A stretch of 15,947 nucleotides of DNA from RGIG8785 sp045655245. GTDB taxonomy: Bacteria > Bacillota > Clostridia > RGIG8785. The DNA lies in the NCBI GenBank assembly GCA_045655245.1, contig JAZOOX010000039.1, positions 1-15,947 on the forward strand, written 5' to 3'. This document shows positions 7,626 through 14,929 of the stretch, piece by piece. The position numbers and the translations under genes were made by a program. Position 1 is the first letter of the stretch, and every line of letters starts with the position of its first letter. A model generated the notes under the pieces. The model did not search any database. It was not told the origin of the DNA and saw nothing but the letters and a program-made list of their open reading frames with translations.

Positions 7626-8536
7626 TAGTTTACGCCTCCTATAATCTCTTGTAACGAGTTGATTTTATACTGTTCCATCACCCGGGGGAGATCATTGATG
7701 ATATCCCGACAGGCAAAGGGATTGACCAGATTTGCGGCACCGACCTGAACGGCGGTGGCACCTGCCAACATCATTTCGATGACCTGTTCGGCAGTGGACA
7801 CGCCGCCCATCCCGATAACAGGTACGTCTACTGCTTGCGCGACCTGGTAGACCATCCGCAGGGCTACGGGGAAAATGGCATCCCCTGAAAAACCGCCCAT
7901 TTTATTGGCTAGGATGGGTTTGCGGGACTTTAAGTCGATCCGCATCCCAAGCAGGGTATTAATCAGGCTGATGCCGTCGGCGCCTGCATCTACACAGGCT
8001 TTTGCGATGGCAACGATGTCGGTCACGTTGGGGGAGAGTTTAATAAAGACGGGTTTTTGGGTCACCGCCTTGACTGCGCGGGTCACTTCTGCCGCCGCCT
8101 CGGGTGAGGTGCCAAAGCTCATTCCGCCACCGTGGACATTGGGGCAACTGATGTTGACTTCCAGCCAGCCCACCTGGTCCGAACCATCCATCTTGCGGCA
8201 GGTCTCGGCATACTCTTCCAAGGAGAAGCCGCTGACGTTGGCAATGATGGGTTTATGGAAGTGGGTTTTTAACTTGGGTAGTTCTTCGGACAGTACCTTG
8301 TCCACCCCGGGGTTTTGCAGACCGACGGCGTTTAACATTCCCGACGGGCACTCGGCAATCCGCGGAGTGGGGTTGCCGAAACGGGGGTTTAGGGTGGTCC
8401 CTTTGCAGGAAAAACTGCCTAAGATATTGATGTCGTAAAGTTCTGCGAATTCGTAGCCAAACCCGAAAGTCCCGCTGGCGGGAATGATGGGGTTGGAAAG
8501 CTCGATGCCGCAGAGGTTGACGCGGGTATCTACCAT
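7625..8536 (-). CDS. pyrD: Dihydroorotate dehydrogenase, class 1B catalytic subunit
   Basis: This FMN barrel subunit oxidises dihydroorotate to orotate. The class 1B form uses NAD as final acceptor through PyrK, encoded immediately upstream. The 303-residue protein has SCKG with the FMN-contacting K45, the LNAVGLQNPG segment, the active-site cysteine C131 in VNISCPNV (128-134), FIKLSPN, and the FMN phosphate region GMGGVSTAEQ. A cysteine base at this place is typical of class 1 enzymes. I place the start at the ATG at 8536, which has AGGAGG 7 nt upstream. The longer frame to 8635 lies inside pyrK. Overlap with the pyrK end is 7 nt. Confidence 0.96.
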   Translation of the reverse strand: MVDTRVNLCGIELSNPIIPASGTFGFGYEFAELYDINILGSFSCKGTTLNPRFGNPTPRIAECPSGMLNAVGLQNPGVDKVLSEELPKLKTHFHKPIIANVSGFSLEEYAETCRKMDGSDQVGWLEVNISCPNVHGGGMSFGTSPEAAAEVTRAVKAVTQKPVFIKLSPNVTDIVAIAKACVDAGADGISLINTLLGMRIDLKSRKPILANKMGGFSGDAIFPVALRMVYQVAQAVDVPVIGMGGVSTAEQVIEMMLAGATAVQVGAANLVNPFACRDIINDLPRVMEQYKINSLQEIIGGVN

Positions 8537-9258
8537 AAAATCTCCTCCTTTTTCAGGACAGGACCTTCTTTGCAGATCCGCTTGTTTCCGGTTAAAGTCT
8601 TGCAGGAGCAGCCCATGCAGGCGCCAAATCCGCAACCCATTCGTTCCTCAAAACTGCACTGACCCGAGGTTGTTGCTGTTTGGCAAACGGCACGGAGCAT
8701 CGGCTCGGGACCGCAGGTGTAAAAGTAGGAGTAGTCCAAGTCCGCCATAGCATCCGTAACGAAGCCGCGGATGCCGTAAGAACCATCGGCGGTGGTCACT
8801 AAGACCTTACAGCCCAACCCGCGGAACTCGTCCTCATAAAAGACTTCAGCTTGGGTGTTAAAGCCTAAAACCACAGTGGGGGTTTTGCCCCGGGCAATCA
8901 GTTCTTTTGCCAACAGATACATGGGCGGAACACCGACCCCGCCGCCCAACAGCAACGGTTTATCTCCTGACAGGGTTAAGTCGTAGCCATTGCCTAATCC
9001 TGTCAGAACGTCCAGTTCCCCCTTCTGCATTTGTTTCATCTGTTGGGTGCCTTTGCCCACAACCTTGTAGATCAGAGTCAAGGTCTTATCATCGCGGTCA
9101 CAGACCGAGATGGGCCGCCGCAGAAAGAGTCCATCCAACTTGACGTTGACAAACTGTCCCGATGCGGTAATGTCCGAGGTGTCCCCCGCCAAAACCATGC
9201 GGTAGACATCGGCGGTAAGCGCCTCGTTTTTCAAAATGGTAAAGAAAGACTGTTTCAT
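8530..9258 (-). CDS. pyrK: Dihydroorotate dehydrogenase electron transfer subunit
   Basis: PyrK passes electrons from the FMN of PyrD to NAD through FAD and a [2Fe-2S] cluster. The 242 residues show the ferredoxin-reductase layout. The FAD motif RRPIS is at 47-51, the nucleotide-binding segment LLLGGGVGVPPMYLLAK at 102-118, and TCGPEPML at 181-188. A C-terminal cluster site C209-x4-C214-x2-C217-x11-C229 completes it. All four cluster cysteines are present, so the subunit should be functional. The ATG at 9258 follows AAGGAGA, which overlaps the carB stop; the gap to carB is 9 nt. The gene overlaps its partner pyrD, as expected for subunits made in fixed ratio. Confidence 0.96.
   Translation of the reverse strand: MKQSFFTILKNEALTADVYRMVLAGDTSDITASGQFVNVKLDGLFLRRPISVCDRDDKTLTLIYKVVGKGTQQMKQMQKGELDVLTGLGNGYDLTLSGDKPLLLGGGVGVPPMYLLAKELIARGKTPTVVLGFNTQAEVFYEDEFRGLGCKVLVTTADGSYGIRGFVTDAMADLDYSYFYTCGPEPMLRAVCQTATTSGQCSFEERMGCGFGACMGCSCKTLTGNKRICKEGPVLKKEEILW
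8544..8549 (-). promoter_or_regulatory. Ribosome binding site deciding the pyrD start
   Basis: AGGAGG on the minus strand, 7 nt before the ATG at 8536 and within the last codons of pyrK. It excludes the longer upstream reading frame as the real N terminus. Confidence 0.75.
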
Positions 9259-9267
9259 GATTTCTCC

Positions 9268-12200
9268 TTATGCATCAATAGTAGAGATGCAGAGGGTGGT
9301 TTCTTCCAGTACGTCTAAGAGCACGCGAACGGTGTCCAGTGCGGTGAACATCGTTACGTTGTTTTCGGTGGCATAGCGGCGGATCTGATAACCGTCGCTT
9401 AACTGACCGACCGAGGCAATGTCACGGGTATTGATGACATAGGCAATATGACCCTGGCGCATTGCATCGTAGATCTCGTCGCTGTCCTCGCTGATTTTGC
9501 GCAGGACATGGGTGCGCAGCCCGTTCTTTTTCAGGAATTCGGCAGTGCCTTCGGTTGCCTGGATATTAAAGCCGAGCTGATAGAAACGGCGGATCAAGGG
9601 GAGCGCCTCCTCCTTGTCCTTGTCGGCGATGGTAGCAAAGACGGTGCCGTAGTTCTGCAGGTGCATACCGGATGCTTGCAGTGCCTTGTAAAGAGCGCGG
9701 TTTAGCTTATCGTCATAGCCGATGGCTTCGCCCGTAGACTTCATTTCGGGGGAGAGGTAAGCGTCCAGGCCGCGAATCTTGCTGAAAGAGAATACGGGGA
9801 CCTTAACATACCAGCGTTTCTTTTCGGCGGGGTAGATATCGAAGATGCCTTGTTCTTTCAGGCTCTTGCCCATGATGACCTCGGTAGCGATGTCAGCCAG
9901 CGAGTATCCGGTGGCTTTCGAGAGGAAGGGCACGGTACGGGAAGCACGGGGGTTGACTTCGATGACAAAGACGTTCTCGTTTTCGTCAACGATGAACTGG
10001 ATGTTGTAAAGACCGACAATACCGATGGCAGGCCCTAATTTCTTGGTGTACTGAAGGAGAATCCCCTTTACTTTGTCCGAAATGCTGAAGGCGGGGTAAA
10101 CGCTGATGGAGTCACCCGAGTGAACGCCCGTCCGCTCGACCAGTTCCATGATACCGGGAACAAACACGTCCCGACCGTCACAGATGGCATCGACTTCTAC
10201 CTCTTTACCTTGGATATACTTATCGACTAAAACCGGCTTATCCTCGTCAATCTCAACGGCGGTTTTGAGGTAATCCCGCAACTGCTCTTCGTTGGCGACA
10301 ATTTGCATTGCCCGTCCACCCAGTACGAAACTGGGACGAACCAATACGGGGTAGCCGACCTCTGCTGCGGCTTTAACGCCGTCTTCGATATTGGTAACGG
10401 CATGACCTTGGGGCTGAGGAATTCCCAGTTCTTTCAAGGTCTTTTCAAAAGCGTCACGGTTTTCAGCCCGTTCGATGGCGGCACAGTCGGTGCCGATGAT
10501 CTTGACGCCGCGCTTCATCAGCGGCTCGGCAAGGTTGATTGCAGTCTGTCCGCCTAAGGAAGCAATAACCCCTTCGGGTTGTTCGAACTCGACGATGTTC
10601 ATGACGTCTTCGGGCGTCAGCGGCTCGAAGTACAGTTTATCCGCCGTGGTGTAGTCGGTGGAAACCGTTTCGGGGTTGTTGTTGATAATAATGGCTTCGT
10701 AGCCCGAATTTTTAATGGTAGTGACGGCGTGAACAGTGGAGTAGTCAAACTCGACACCCTGACCGATACGGATGGGGCCTGCACCCAGTACAATCATCTT
10801 TTTCTTATCTGACAGGCGGGAGGTATTCTCGCCCTGATAAGAAGAGTAGAAGTAGGGGATATAGGCGCCGGTGTGGCAGGTATCTACCATCTTGAAAACA
10901 GGGAAGAGGTTGTGCTCTTTCCGCATATTATAAACATCCAGCTCGGTACATTTCCACAAACGGGCAATATACTTGTCCGAAAAGCCCATTTTCTTGGCAT
11001 CGGTCAAAGTCTCGATATCCTTACGGACACGAAGGGCTTCTTCCATATCGATAATACGCTTGATGGATTCCAGGAAGTAGGGGGTAATCATGGTGACTTC
11101 GTGAATCTTTTCGATGGAAACGCCGTGATAAATCAGTTCTGCAATGGCGAAGAGGTTGTCGGCGCGGAAAACCTTGATATACTCTAACAATTCTTCCACG
11201 CTCATATTGTCAAACTTGGACAGATACATGTGGTTGACGCCGATTTCCAGAGAACGCATCCCCTTCAGCAACGCTTCTTCCAGGTTGCTGCCAATGCCCA
11301 TTACTTCGCCCGTTGCCTTCATCTGGGTTCCCAGGGTATTGGGGGCAGAGGTGAACTTATCGAAGGGGAAGCGGGGCAGTTTGGCAATCACATAGTCCAG
11401 CTGAGGCTCGAAAGCGGCGGTGGTATTGGCAATGGCGATTTCGTCCAGGGTCATACCAACGGCAATCTTGGCAGTTACGCGGGCGATGGGATAGCCGCTT
11501 GCCTTGGATGCCAGCGCCGAGGAACGGGATACCCGGGGATTGACCTCGATGAGGTAGTATTCGGAGGTATGGGGATTCAGTGCAAACTGAACGTTACAAC
11601 CGCCTTCGATTTGCAGTGCGCGGATGATTTTGATGGCGCTGTCGTTTAACATCTTCAGGTCGTGGTCATTTAAGGTCATAATCGGAGCCACAACGCAGGA
11701 GTCACCGGTGTGAACACCAACGGGGTCGATATTTTCCATACCGCAGATGGTGATGGCGTGGTCGGAACCGTCGCGCATGACCTCGAACTCGGTTTCTTTA
11801 TAGCCCTTAACGCTCTTTTCAATCAGTACCTGATGAACGGGGGAAAGTTTGAAGGCGTTTTGACCGATCTCGATCAGTTCTTCTTCGTTATAGGCAAATC
11901 CACCGCCTGTACCGCCCAGGGTGAAGGCGGGACGCAGAACAACGGGGTAGCCGATTTCTTCAGCGGCTTTCTTGGCTTCTTCCAGGGAGTAGGTGATTTG
12001 GGAAGGAATGGTGGGTTCACCAATTTCCTGACAGAGTTCTTTAAAGAGTTCGCGGTCTTCTGCACGCTCGATACTAACGCTCTTGGTACCCAAAAGTTCG
12101 ACTTCGCATTCTTTTAAAACGCCTTTTTTCTCCAACTGCATTGCCAGGTTCAGACCGGTCTGACCGCCAATGCCGGGAACGATGGCGTCGGGACGCTCGT

Positions 12201-12438
12201 GACGGAGGATTTTGGCAATATACTCCAAAGTCAGGGGCTCCATGTACACCTTGTCCGCAATGGTGGTGTCGGTCATAATGGTGGCAGGGTTGGAGTTACA
12301 CAGGATTACCTCGTACCCCTCTTCTTTCAGGGCAAGGCAGGCCTGGGTACCCGCATAGTCGAATTCAGCCGCCTGGCCGATAACAATCGGACCGGAGCCG
12401 ATAATCAAGATTTTTTTCAGGTCAGTTCGTTTTGCCAT
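9268..12438 (-). CDS. carB: Carbamoyl-phosphate synthase large subunit
   Basis: CarB makes carbamoyl phosphate from bicarbonate, ammonia and two ATP. The 1056-residue chain is full length and has the usual internal duplication. The first ATP-grasp half has LIIGSGPIVIGQAAEFDYAG (11-30), DRELF (128-132) and LRPAFTLGGTGGG (168-180). The second half opens with VLGAGPIRIGQGVEFDYS near 550 and has VRPSFVLGGRAM. The C-terminal MGS-type allosteric domain starts near 931 with a TEGTAEFL phosphate loop at 962-969. CarB normally takes ammonia from the glutaminase subunit CarA, which is not encoded in this window although pyrC and carB are adjacent. The ATG has AGGAGG about 8 nt upstream. Spacing to pyrC is 18 nt. 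Confidence 0.97.
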   Translation of the reverse strand: MAKRTDLKKILIIGSGPIVIGQAAEFDYAGTQACLALKEEGYEVILCNSNPATIMTDTTIADKVYMEPLTLEYIAKILRHERPDAIVPGIGGQTGLNLAMQLEKKGVLKECEVELLGTKSVSIERAEDRELFKELCQEIGEPTIPSQITYSLEEAKKAAEEIGYPVVLRPAFTLGGTGGGFAYNEEELIEIGQNAFKLSPVHQVLIEKSVKGYKETEFEVMRDGSDHAITICGMENIDPVGVHTGDSCVVAPIMTLNDHDLKMLNDSAIKIIRALQIEGGCNVQFALNPHTSEYYLIEVNPRVSRSSALASKASGYPIARVTAKIAVGMTLDEIAIANTTAAFEPQLDYVIAKLPRFPFDKFTSAPNTLGTQMKATGEVMGIGSNLEEALLKGMRSLEIGVNHMYLSKFDNMSVEELLEYIKVFRADNLFAIAELIYHGVSIEKIHEVTMITPYFLESIKRIIDMEEALRVRKDIETLTDAKKMGFSDKYIARLWKCTELDVYNMRKEHNLFPVFKMVDTCHTGAYIPYFYSSYQGENTSRLSDKKKMIVLGAGPIRIGQGVEFDYSTVHAVTTIKNSGYEAIIINNNPETVSTDYTTADKLYFEPLTPEDVMNIVEFEQPEGVIASLGGQTAINLAEPLMKRGVKIIGTDCAAIERAENRDAFEKTLKELGIPQPQGHAVTNIEDGVKAAAEVGYPVLVRPSFVLGGRAMQIVANEEQLRDYLKTAVEIDEDKPVLVDKYIQGKEVEVDAICDGRDVFVPGIMELVERTGVHSGDSISVYPAFSISDKVKGILLQYTKKLGPAIGIVGLYNIQFIVDENENVFVIEVNPRASRTVPFLSKATGYSLADIATEVIMGKSLKEQGIFDIYPAEKKRWYVKVPVFSFSKIRGLDAYLSPEMKSTGEAIGYDDKLNRALYKALQASGMHLQNYGTVFATIADKDKEEALPLIRRFYQLGFNIQATEGTAEFLKKNGLRTHVLRKISEDSDEIYDAMRQGHIAYVINTRDIASVGQLSDGYQIRRYATENNVTMFTALDTVRVLLDVLEETTLCISTIDA

Positions 12439-12456
12439 AGTGTATTCCTCCTATTA

Positions 12457-13665
12457 TTAAAGGTTTTTATAAACAACGTTTCCGTGGTGAACGGTCAGTA
12501 CACATTTGCCGAATAGCCGCTCGCCCGCAAAGGGGGTGGCGCGTCCCATGGACAGGAACTGCTCGGGGTCAACCGTTTCTTCTGCATCCAAATCCCAAAC
12601 GGTGAAGTCGCAACCCAAAGGCAGGTCAAATCGTTTCCTGGGAGCAATTGCCAGACGGTCAATCAGGGTTTCCAACCGCATGATGCCCGGCTTGACCAGT
12701 TTGGTGTATAAAACGGGGAAGGCGGTCTCTAACCCTACAATACCGAAAGCGCTTTTTTCCAATCCGCGGGACTTTTCTTCTGTCGAGTGCGGGGCGTGGT
12801 CGGTGGCAATCATCTCGATGGTGCCGTCTAACACCCCTTCTAATAAAGCCTCTCGGTCTGCCGAGGAGCGTAGCGGCGGGTTCATCTTAAATCGACCGTC
12901 CTCTTGCAGATCACGATCGTCCATCACCAGGTAGTGAGGACCCGTTTCGCAGGAAACATCCAGTCCGTCCGCCTTTGCCTGACGGATTAAGGCAACGCTT
13001 TCTTTTGCGGAGATGTGGCAGACGTGATATTTGCAACCGATTTTGGCAACTAGCTCCAAATCCCGTGCTACTTGAGCGTATTCGCTTTCGCTGACGATCC
13101 CACGATGGTTGTGGGCGGCGGCGTAGTCACCTGCGTGGATATACCCGCCGAAAAGCAGATTGTTCACCTCACAGTGGGCAACGATCGGTTTGTTTAGGGC
13201 TTTGGCGCGGCGCATTGCCGCTTCCATCGTTGCATCGCTTTGCACCCCGCGGCCATCATCCGAAAAACCTGCTACTGTAAGGCTCATCCCTTCCATATCC
13301 GACAGTTCTTGCCCCTGCTCCCCGCGGGTGATGCTTCCGTAGGGGAAAACATCGATGCAGGCGTCTTTGCGGATGGCGTCCAGCTGTATCGCCAGATGCT
13401 CTACCGAGTCGGGGACAGGGTTGAGGTTGGGCATGGTACAAACCGAGGTGTACCCGCCCCGAGCCGCGGCACGGCTGCCGGAGAGAATGGTTTCTTTATA
13501 AGAAAACCCCGGTTCGCGAAAATGCACATGCACATCGCAAAATCCGGGGAAAACAACATAACGGGAATCGAACAAGGGGGACAACGAAAAAACATCCAAA
13601 GCGGAAACAAGCGTCGGGGGACAAAGCACCTGACGGGCGTTGATTTTGGTTTCCGATTTGCACAT
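12457..13665 (-). CDS. pyrC: Dihydroorotase
   Basis: PyrC closes carbamoyl aspartate to dihydroorotate in a binuclear zinc site. The 402-residue protein is of the long bacterial (B. subtilis PyrC) type. Metal ligands are visible: H46 and H48 in DVHVHFREPG, the bridging aspartate of FSDDGRG (D136/D137), H164 in IVAHCE, H217 in HVCHIS and D289 in ATDHAPHS. The NPPLR substrate loop is at 262-266. The region before the HxH motif is only about 45 residues, shorter than the family norm of about 58, so the N-terminal beta-sandwich is trimmed. The ATG at 13665 has AGGAGG about 8 nt upstream. It is the first gene of the pyr operon, directly behind the attenuator. Confidence 0.95.
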   Translation of the reverse strand: MCKSETKINARQVLCPPTLVSALDVFSLSPLFDSRYVVFPGFCDVHVHFREPGFSYKETILSGSRAAARGGYTSVCTMPNLNPVPDSVEHLAIQLDAIRKDACIDVFPYGSITRGEQGQELSDMEGMSLTVAGFSDDGRGVQSDATMEAAMRRAKALNKPIVAHCEVNNLLFGGYIHAGDYAAAHNHRGIVSESEYAQVARDLELVAKIGCKYHVCHISAKESVALIRQAKADGLDVSCETGPHYLVMDDRDLQEDGRFKMNPPLRSSADREALLEGVLDGTIEMIATDHAPHSTEEKSRGLEKSAFGIVGLETAFPVLYTKLVKPGIMRLETLIDRLAIAPRKRFDLPLGCDFTVWDLDAEETVDPEQFLSMGRATPFAGERLFGKCVLTVHHGNVVYKNL

Positions 13666-13686
13666 GGTTCCTTCCTCCTTTGAGAT

Positions 13687-13715
13687 AAAAAAAGTCTTGC
13701 CGTAGGCGGCAAGAC
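13687..13715 (-). terminator. Attenuator terminator of the pyr operon leader
   Basis: On the minus strand GTCTTGCCG, loop CCTA and CGGCAAGAC form a perfect 9-bp stem followed by seven T. It sits 22 bp before the pyrC start. Its 5' arm can pair instead with CGGCAAGA of the upstream PyrR hairpin (13765-13772), so formation is conditional. Confidence 0.9.
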
Positions 13716-13762
13716 AAACATGCAGAATCCGACACAGTATTCTGTATCAAAACATATGACGT

Positions 13763-13797
13763 AATCTTGCCGATCTCACGGGATCGCCTTAAAGATT
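13763..13797 (-). promoter_or_regulatory. PyrR-binding anti-antiterminator hairpin (pyr attenuator)
   Basis: In the minus-strand transcript an upper stem CGATC/GATCG closes the hexaloop CCGUGA, which fits the CNGNGA loop of PyrR-binding RNAs. A lower stem AAUCUU/AAGAUU is separated from it by a purine-containing internal bulge. The 3' side contains CGGCAAGA, the segment needed to build the antiterminator with the 5' arm of the downstream terminator. By the known Bacillus mechanism, UMP-loaded PyrR holds this hairpin, so the terminator forms and the operon is shut when pyrimidines are plentiful. pyrR itself is not in the window. Confidence 0.85.
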
Positions 13798-13809
13798 TCC
13801 ATTGCATAC

Positions 13810-13838
13810 ATTATAGCACGGCGACAAACGGATGTCAA
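13810..13838 (-). promoter_or_regulatory. Sigma-A promoter of the pyr operon
   Basis: On the minus strand TTGACA (13833-13838) and TATAAT (13810-13815) are perfect consensus boxes with a 17-bp spacer. The start would be near 13803, giving a leader of about 140 nt that holds the PyrR attenuator. The -35 box overlaps the stop codon of the upstream gene. A strong promoter with downstream attenuation is the usual arrangement for pyr operons in Firmicutes. Confidence 0.9.
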
Positions 13839-14818
13839 GGGCGGTTTGCAGTTTTTTCGATTTTTGCAAAATCCTCTACCTCCTGACCCAACCGCCGCGG
13901 ACGGTCTACGGGCGGAAAAGGATCCGAGAACCATTTGCCTATTATATATAAGGAAGAAACTCCGTCAGAAATGTCCCCCAGGGCGCGGTTGCAAACTGTT
14001 TTTGGGAAACGGGTGGGGCGAATTTCAAACAATGCGGGGGCGGCGGGAGACAAAAAACGGGTCGGCGGGTCAAAGTGCGCGCCGTCGTCCTCTGAACGGC
14101 AACCGCGGATGCGCCCGTCCTCTTCCCAAAGTATCCATAAAACGTTGTCGGTATATGCAAGAGCGGGCGACAGTCGGGTAGTCGCTTCCACAGTCAGCAC
14201 CTCTTTGGCAAAAAAGTGCAGTTCCTTTTCGGTGCGGCTTAAATAGACAAACCCGGAATCGGGAATATGGAGGCAGTCCGCCGCCTCTCCTTCTAACGGA
14301 AGGGAAACGGGATCGGTCCAACTTTTTTGACTCCATATGTATTGGCGGGAGACGGCCGTTCCGTCTTCTTTCTTGTAATATACGCCCATATCGTCGCAAT
14401 CAGATAGGGCGCAGACGAAATTCCCTGCGATGCGGTCCAGCACCGTAGGCGGTGCAGGTGAGTCAATGATGTGGTGGACGAGCAGCGTGCGGTCCTCCAG
14501 TTTCAGGGTGTAAAACAGGTTCTGCCAACGATCGGCAGAAAGTAACCGAAACTGACCTGCAAGGGCGGTGCCGCGACTTTTCAGCAGGGTCAATTGTTGC
14601 CAATTCCGCCCATCATGGGCAAAATAGATCAAATCACGGTCTTGATTGGTGGTAATCAGGTGTAGATTGCCCAGTCGGTCGCAGTTGGCATCAAAGTCGG
14701 CAGAGCCGTCGGGGTACAAAATCTGCGGAATGTGAGTGCCTCGCCGCTGACAAATACCGCGGTTGGGTTCGTAAAAGAATTGCCACAGTTCGTTTTTGGG
14801 GGTTTTTAAAAGAATCAT
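13835..14818 (-). CDS. Unrecognised protein with a propeller-like repeat pattern
   Basis: I do not recognise this 327-residue protein. It has no signal peptide or membrane segment. About five repeats of 35-50 residues are visible (roughly 45-80, 90-125, 136-175, 182-210 and 216-255). Each has a polar turn, an aromatic/aliphatic strand and often a G-x-x-W or D-D-G-x-x-F ending, such as DRLGNLHLITT, HDGRNWQ and SEDDGAHF. This resembles the blades of sialidase/BNR-type beta-propellers, but no catalytic site is apparent. The ATG at 14818 has AGGAGG at 7 nt. The upstream -10-like CATATAAT suggests mother-cell sporulation expression, shared with the divergent neighbour. The stop codon lies in the pyr -35 box, with no terminator in between. 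Confidence 0.75.
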   Translation of the reverse strand: MILLKTPKNELWQFFYEPNRGICQRRGTHIPQILYPDGSADFDANCDRLGNLHLITTNQDRDLIYFAHDGRNWQQLTLLKSRGTALAGQFRLLSADRWQNLFYTLKLEDRTLLVHHIIDSPAPPTVLDRIAGNFVCALSDCDDMGVYYKKEDGTAVSRQYIWSQKSWTDPVSLPLEGEAADCLHIPDSGFVYLSRTEKELHFFAKEVLTVEATTRLSPALAYTDNVLWILWEEDGRIRGCRSEDDGAHFDPPTRFLSPAAPALFEIRPTRFPKTVCNRALGDISDGVSSLYIIGKWFSDPFPPVDRPRRLGQEVEDFAKIEKTANRP

Positions 14819-14838
14819 CCTGGTTCCTCCTCTGGATT

Positions 14839-14864
14839 ATTATATGAAGAAACGAAATTTTTAT
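14839..14864 (-). promoter_or_regulatory. Possible sporulation (sigma-E/sigma-K type) promoter of the propeller-like gene
   Basis: On the minus strand CATATAAT (14839-14846) differs by one base from the sigma-E -10 consensus, and CATATAATA also fits CATANNNTA of sigma-K. An ATA (14862-14864) lies 15 bp upstream, close to the sigma-E -35 core position. A sigma-A reading (TATAAT) is possible, but no good -35 is present at 17 bp. Confidence 0.4.
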
Positions 14865-14865
14865 C

Positions 14866-14892
14866 ACATTCGAGATTGTGCAACATAAGATA
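14866..14892 (+). promoter_or_regulatory. Possible sigma-K promoter of the cysteine-rich protein gene
   Basis: AC (14866-14867) is followed after 16 bp by CATAAGATA (14884-14892), which fits the AC-N16-CATANNNTA pattern of sigma-K promoters. A sigma-A reading has no acceptable -35. This would place the gene in the late mother-cell programme, in keeping with a coat-like product. Confidence 0.45.
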
Positions 14893-14913
14893 ATATTGGA
14901 AATCCCCAATATT
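14892..14913. repeat. Perfect 8-bp inverted repeat just upstream of the cysteine-rich protein gene
   Basis: AATATTGG (14892-14899) and CCAATATT (14906-14913) are separated by 6 bp. The repeat spans the predicted transcription start of the sigma-K-like promoter and ends 4 bp before the ribosome site. It could be a protein-binding site, or a 5' hairpin if transcription starts further upstream. Confidence 0.6.
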
Positions 14914-14916
14914 GAT

Positions 14917-14923
14917 AGGAGGT
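14917..14923 (+). promoter_or_regulatory. Ribosome binding site deciding the start of the cysteine-rich protein gene
   Basis: AGGAGGT lies 6 nt before the ATG at 14930. The TTG at 14912 lies upstream of this site and is not the start. Confidence 0.85.
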
Positions 14924-14929
14924 AATGCT

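Noticed and set aside
7875..8438. A 187-codon open frame on the plus strand
   Set aside because: It is the reverse of pyrD, which is identified by its catalytic motifs.
8537..8635. A longer N terminus for pyrD
   Set aside because: The extension lies wholly inside pyrK and is unlike PyrD. A good ribosome site points to the ATG at 8536.
14912..14929. TTG at 14912 as the start of the cysteine-rich protein
   Set aside because: It lies before the AGGAGGT ribosome site, which serves the ATG at 14930.
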